Assembly (NCBI GenBank): GCA_964468725.1
Contig: CAYXVU010000066.1
Location: 1-25,965, forward strand
DNA from: CAYXVU01 sp964468725
Lineage (GTDB): Bacteria; Acidobacteriota; Blastocatellia; UBA7656
Direction of reading: 5' to 3'
Length of the DNA: 25,965 nt
Shown: positions 22,937 to 25,965 of the stretch, in pieces
Layout of the letters: the number at the start of each line of letters is the position of its first letter
How positions within the stretch are numbered: the stretch's first letter is position 1
Notes under the pieces: generated by a model
Told to the model about the DNA's origin: nothing
Seen by the model: only the letters and a program-made list of their open reading frames with translations
Database searches by the model: none
Program-made: the position numbers and the translations under genes

Positions 22937-25018
22937 ATGAAACTGAAAAAACCGGTTAGCTTTTTCGTACTTGCTTGGCTTGTCCTTTCTAGTCTTGGCG
23001 TCGCGCGCGCCGACGAAGGCATGTGGACGTTCTCTAATGTGCCGAAGAAAGAGATCAAACAGCGTTATGGCTTTGACGTGACCGATGCCTGGCTCAAGAA
23101 AGTGCAACTCGCTTCCGTGCGCTTTGATAACGGCGGCTCCGGCTCGTTCGTCTCGCCCGAAGGATTGGTTCTGACCAACCATCACATTGCACAAGAGATT
23201 CTGCAAAAACTGAGTTCGGCTGAAAAAGACCTTCTCAAAGAGGGTTTCTATGCGCGCACACGGGCGGAAGAGCTTAAAGCGCCTGATCTGGAAGTTCGCC
23301 AACTCGTCAGCATTGAAGAGGTGACCGAGCGCGTCAATGGCGCTGTGCCAGCGGGCGCATCGGCAGCAGCAGCCGCTGCCGCACGGCGCGCCGTCATCGC
23401 CAACATTGAAAAAGAGTCGGTCGAAAAGACCGGTCTGCCGAGCGATGTGGTCACGCTCTATCAAGGCGGACAATATCATCTGTATCGCTACAAAATTTTT
23501 TCGGATGTGCGATTGGTCTTCGCGCCGGAGCTTGAAATCGGTTTCTTTGGCGGCGACCCGGACAACTTCAACTTCCCGCGCTATAACCTTGATATGGCGC
23601 TGTTCCGCGTCTATGACAACAACCAACCGCTCAAAGTCGAGCATTATTTCAAATGGTCGAAGACCGGGGCGAAAGACGGCGAGTTGGTCTTCGTCTCCGG
23701 CCATCCGGGTTCGACGGCGCGACTCAACACCGTCGCGCACCTCGAATTTCTGCGCGACGCGGGGCTGCCCTTCACCTTGAAAGTGCTCAACAGTCGGCGC
23801 GACACGCTGAAGAGATACGGCGCGCAGGGTGAAGAACAACAACGTCGCGCCCTCGACGAATTGCTCACGATTGAAAATTCACTCAAAGCCTTCACTGGCC
23901 AATATGACGGGCTGAAAGACGCTTCGTTGATGGCAAAGAAGCTGAAGAAAGAGCAGGCCTTGCGCCGCAGCGTCGCCGCCGACCCGAAGAAACAAAAAGA
24001 GTATGGCGATGCTTGGGACGCGATTGCCAAAGGTCGGCAAGAGTTGCCCGGCTATTCGCGCGAGTATTCCTTATTCGGCAACGGCGCAGCCTTTAACACA
24101 GAGTTATTCGGCTACGCTCGCCTGCTGGTGCGGCTCCCCGAAGAGAGCGCCAAACCCGACGCTGAGCGGTTGCCGGAATTTACCGAAGCGCGGCGCGCCT
24201 CGCTCGAACATGGACTCTTTTCGCCAGCGCCCATCTACGACGATTTTGAGAAGGTCAAACTCGCTGACTCGCTCACCTCGATGCGCGATATATTGGGCGC
24301 GGAAAACTCTCTGGTCAAAAGAGTGCTGGCCGGAAAAACGCCCGAAGCGCGCGCTACGGAATTGATTGACGGCTCGAAACTCAAAGACGCCAGCTATCGC
24401 AAGCAACTGGCGGCGGGCAAGATGACGGCCATCGCCGAATCAACTGACCCGATGATCCTACTGGCGCGCTCGATTGACGAAGAGGCGCGCGCCTTGCGAA
24501 AACGCTATGAGATCGAAGTGACAAGCAACGAGCGCACCAACTATGCCAAAGTGGCGCGCGCCCTATTCGATGTCGAAGGCACGCGTCTCTACCCAGATGC
24601 GACCTTCACCTTGCGGCTTTCGTATGGCGCGGTCAAAGGCTATCGGGAGAAGGGCAAGATGGTTACGCCCTTTACGAACTTTGCGGGACTCTACGAACGC
24701 TCGGCCAAATTCGCCAACCAAGACCCATTCAAGTTGCCGGATCGCTGGACAGCGAAAAAATCGGCGCTCGACCTGCGCGTGCCTTTCAATCTGATCTCCA
24801 CCAACGACATCATCGGCGGCAATAGCGGCTCGCCCCTGATCAACAAAAACGCCGAACTGGTCGGCTTAATCTTCGACGGCAATATCTATTCGCTGGTCGG
24901 CAACTTCATCTACGACGACACGCAGAACCGCTCCGTCTCCGTAGACGTGCGCGGCATGATCGAAGCCTTGCGAAAAATCTATGGCGCGAACGAACTGGTA
25001 GACGAGTTGCTGAAGTAG
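22937..25018 (+). CDS. S46 family dipeptidyl-peptidase, DPP7-like
   Basis: A periplasmic serine exopeptidase that removes dipeptides from peptide N-termini. The 693-residue product has a signal peptide (core FFVLAWLVLSSLGVARA, cut near residue 25). Catalytic elements of the chymotrypsin-like fold are His82/His83 in VLTNHH, a probable Asp219 in RYNLDMALF, and Ser630 in GGNSGSPL. Gly648 lies 18 residues after the serine (IFDGNIYSL). In Porphyromonas gingivalis DPP11 this place is Arg673, which selects acidic P1 residues, while DPP7 has Gly and prefers hydrophobic P1; so a DPP7-like preference is inferred. GAGGA (22926-22930) six bases before the ATG supports the start. The next gene is convergent. 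Confidence 0.95.
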   Translation: MKLKKPVSFFVLAWLVLSSLGVARADEGMWTFSNVPKKEIKQRYGFDVTDAWLKKVQLASVRFDNGGSGSFVSPEGLVLTNHHIAQEILQKLSSAEKDLLKEGFYARTRAEELKAPDLEVRQLVSIEEVTERVNGAVPAGASAAAAAAARRAVIANIEKESVEKTGLPSDVVTLYQGGQYHLYRYKIFSDVRLVFAPELEIGFFGGDPDNFNFPRYNLDMALFRVYDNNQPLKVEHYFKWSKTGAKDGELVFVSGHPGSTARLNTVAHLEFLRDAGLPFTLKVLNSRRDTLKRYGAQGEEQQRRALDELLTIENSLKAFTGQYDGLKDASLMAKKLKKEQALRRSVAADPKKQKEYGDAWDAIAKGRQELPGYSREYSLFGNGAAFNTELFGYARLLVRLPEESAKPDAERLPEFTEARRASLEHGLFSPAPIYDDFEKVKLADSLTSMRDILGAENSLVKRVLAGKTPEARATELIDGSKLKDASYRKQLAAGKMTAIAESTDPMILLARSIDEEARALRKRYEIEVTSNERTNYAKVARALFDVEGTRLYPDATFTLRLSYGAVKGYREKGKMVTPFTNFAGLYERSAKFANQDPFKLPDRWTAKKSALDLRVPFNLISTNDIIGGNSGSPLINKNAELVGLIFDGNIYSLVGNFIYDDTQNRSVSVDVRGMIEALRKIYGANELVDELLK

Positions 25019-25044
25019 AAGGGAAGCGATAGGCCAACAAACGG

Positions 25045-25124
25045 CGACCCGCAGAGCGCGCCAATCACGGCGAATGAGAAAGAAAAACTCGTGATGATTG
25101 GCGCGCTCTGCGGGTCGGTTTTTT
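25045..25124. terminator. Bidirectional terminator with a 23-bp perfect stem
   Basis: Arms 25045-25067 and 25095-25117 are exact reverse complements, around a 27-base loop, followed by TTTTTT at 25119-25124. The T run serves the S46 gene. The same stem lies directly behind the convergent ligase gene, whose stop codon (25123-25125) overlaps the T run. Confidence 0.9.
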
Positions 25125-25965
25125 ACCCATTGGCGGCGCGTTCTTTTTCGACCAGCACGCGGCGCAGGATTTTACCGGAAGCGGTCTTCGGGATTTGATC
25201 GACGATTTCAACCCGTCTGACCTTCTTATGCGGCGCCACGTGTTCGGCGACGTAGGCCATGATTTCGTCGGGCGTGATGTCGCCTTTGAGGACGACAAAG
25301 GCTTTCGGGATTTCACCCGCTTCTTCATCGGGGCTCGGTATCACTGCCGCATCGGCAATCTGCGGATTGGTCAATAACACGGCTTCCAACTCGGCGGGCG
25401 CAACCTGCATGCCTTTGTACTTGATGAGCTCTTTGACGCGATCAACGATGGAGAAGTAACCGTCTTCGTCGGCAAAAGCGATGTCGCCGGTGTGCAGCCA
25501 GCCTTCGGCGTCAATCGTCAGAGCCGTCGCCTCCGGGTTGTTCAAATAGCCTCGCATCACCTGCGGGCCGCGAATCCACAACTCGCCGCGCTCATTCGGC
25601 CCCAACTCTGCGCCCGTCGCCGTGTCAACGATCTTGCTTTCGGTATTCGGAATCGTCTGTCCCGACGAGCCGAGTCGGATGCGCGCCGGGTCGGTCGGAC
25701 TCGAATGTGTAACCGGGCTGGTCTCAGTCAACCCGTACCCCTGTTTGACGATGCAGTTGATGCGCGTTTGGCAAGCGCGGGCGACATCTTCGCCGAGCGG
25801 CGCAGCGCCGGAGTTGACCATTTGCAGACTGGAGAGATCGTATTGGTCAACCAACGGATGTTTTGTCAGCCCCAACACGATGGGCGGGACAAGATAAGCG
25901 CGCGTGACTTTGTAATCCTGCACGACTTTCAAAAACAGTTCCATATCGAAGCGCGGCAACGAAAC
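25123..25965 (-). CDS. AMP-dependent ligase, 4-coumarate-CoA-ligase-like, C-terminal part (partial)
   Basis: The last 280 residues of an ANL-superfamily adenylating enzyme whose start lies beyond the window; the frame runs open to base 25965. Motifs are QGYGLTETSPVTH, GELWIRGPQVMRGYL, GWLHTGDIAFADEDGYFSIV, the hinge DRVKELIKYKGMQVAPAELE and PKTASGKILRR with the adenylation lysine. The KYKGMQVAPAELE pattern is that of 4-coumarate-CoA ligases and luciferase-like acyl-CoA ligases, distinct from the ligase at 189-1787 (SGGENISSIEVEG). The substrate is unknown. It is convergent with the S46 gene and shares its terminator. Confidence 0.93.
   Translation of the reverse strand, partial: VSLPRFDMELFLKVVQDYKVTRAYLVPPIVLGLTKHPLVDQYDLSSLQMVNSGAAPLGEDVARACQTRINCIVKQGYGLTETSPVTHSSPTDPARIRLGSSGQTIPNTESKIVDTATGAELGPNERGELWIRGPQVMRGYLNNPEATALTIDAEGWLHTGDIAFADEDGYFSIVDRVKELIKYKGMQVAPAELEAVLLTNPQIADAAVIPSPDEEAGEIPKAFVVLKGDITPDEIMAYVAEHVAPHKKVRRVEIVDQIPKTASGKILRRVLVEKERAANG

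Overview
The window is bacterial chromosome. It looks most like an Acidobacteriota genome of the Blastocatellia/Pyrinomonadales type. This is an inference from gene content: an ECF sigma factor and a zinc-free anti-sigma protein next to an exported TPR-CHAT protein, a secreted M36 and a periplasmic S46 peptidase, many signal peptides and an outer-membrane barrel that indicate a diderm, and moderately GC-rich coding. There is no rRNA, tRNA, transposase, integrase or CRISPR array, so nothing marks the region as a mobile island.

Layout. 1-176: the end of a PEP-synthase-like gene. 189-2984 (minus): an acyl-CoA ligase and a galactose-mutarotase-fold protein. 3028-5476 (plus): queC (queuosine pathway) followed by a secreted D,D-peptidase of family S13. 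5477-5841: a gap with an extended -10 promoter and a strongly structured stretch that may be a small RNA. 5842-6936: a protein made almost only of ten TPRs. 6985-7353: a small VOC protein. 7345-9717: an arsenic cluster, arsR (minus) divergent from arsI-arsM-arsC (plus), with a clear promoter and palindromic operator between them. 9887-14818 (minus): ECF sigma factor, membrane anti-sigma protein, then a 1079-residue exported TPR-CHAT caspase-like protein with an intact His/Cys pair. 15266-19479 (plus): three secreted or outer-membrane proteins of unknown function divergent from that operon. 20056-22617: M36 (fungalysin) metallopeptidase. 22937-25018: S46 dipeptidyl-peptidase, predicted DPP7-like. 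25123-25965 (minus): the end of a 4-coumarate-CoA-ligase-like gene.

How the genes may work together. The ars genes cover arsenate reduction (ArsC), As(III) methylation (ArsM) and C-As bond cleavage of methylarsenite (ArsI) under ArsR, with no efflux pump in the window. The sigma/anti-sigma/CHAT operon plus the divergent secreted and barrel genes is the best candidate for an undescribed system: a cell-surface signalling or proteolytic module in which a TPR-CHAT protease works in the envelope. That link rests on adjacency only. The M36 and S46 enzymes together suit protein scavenging: M36 makes peptides outside the cell and S46 trims dipeptides in the periplasm.

The non-coding DNA is informative. 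It holds four hairpin terminators, one with a 23-bp perfect stem shared by convergent genes. A promoter and terminator about 90 nt apart (22778-22877) form a free-standing small transcription unit. Two genes (VOC and arsR) have -10 elements placed so that leaderless mRNAs are expected.
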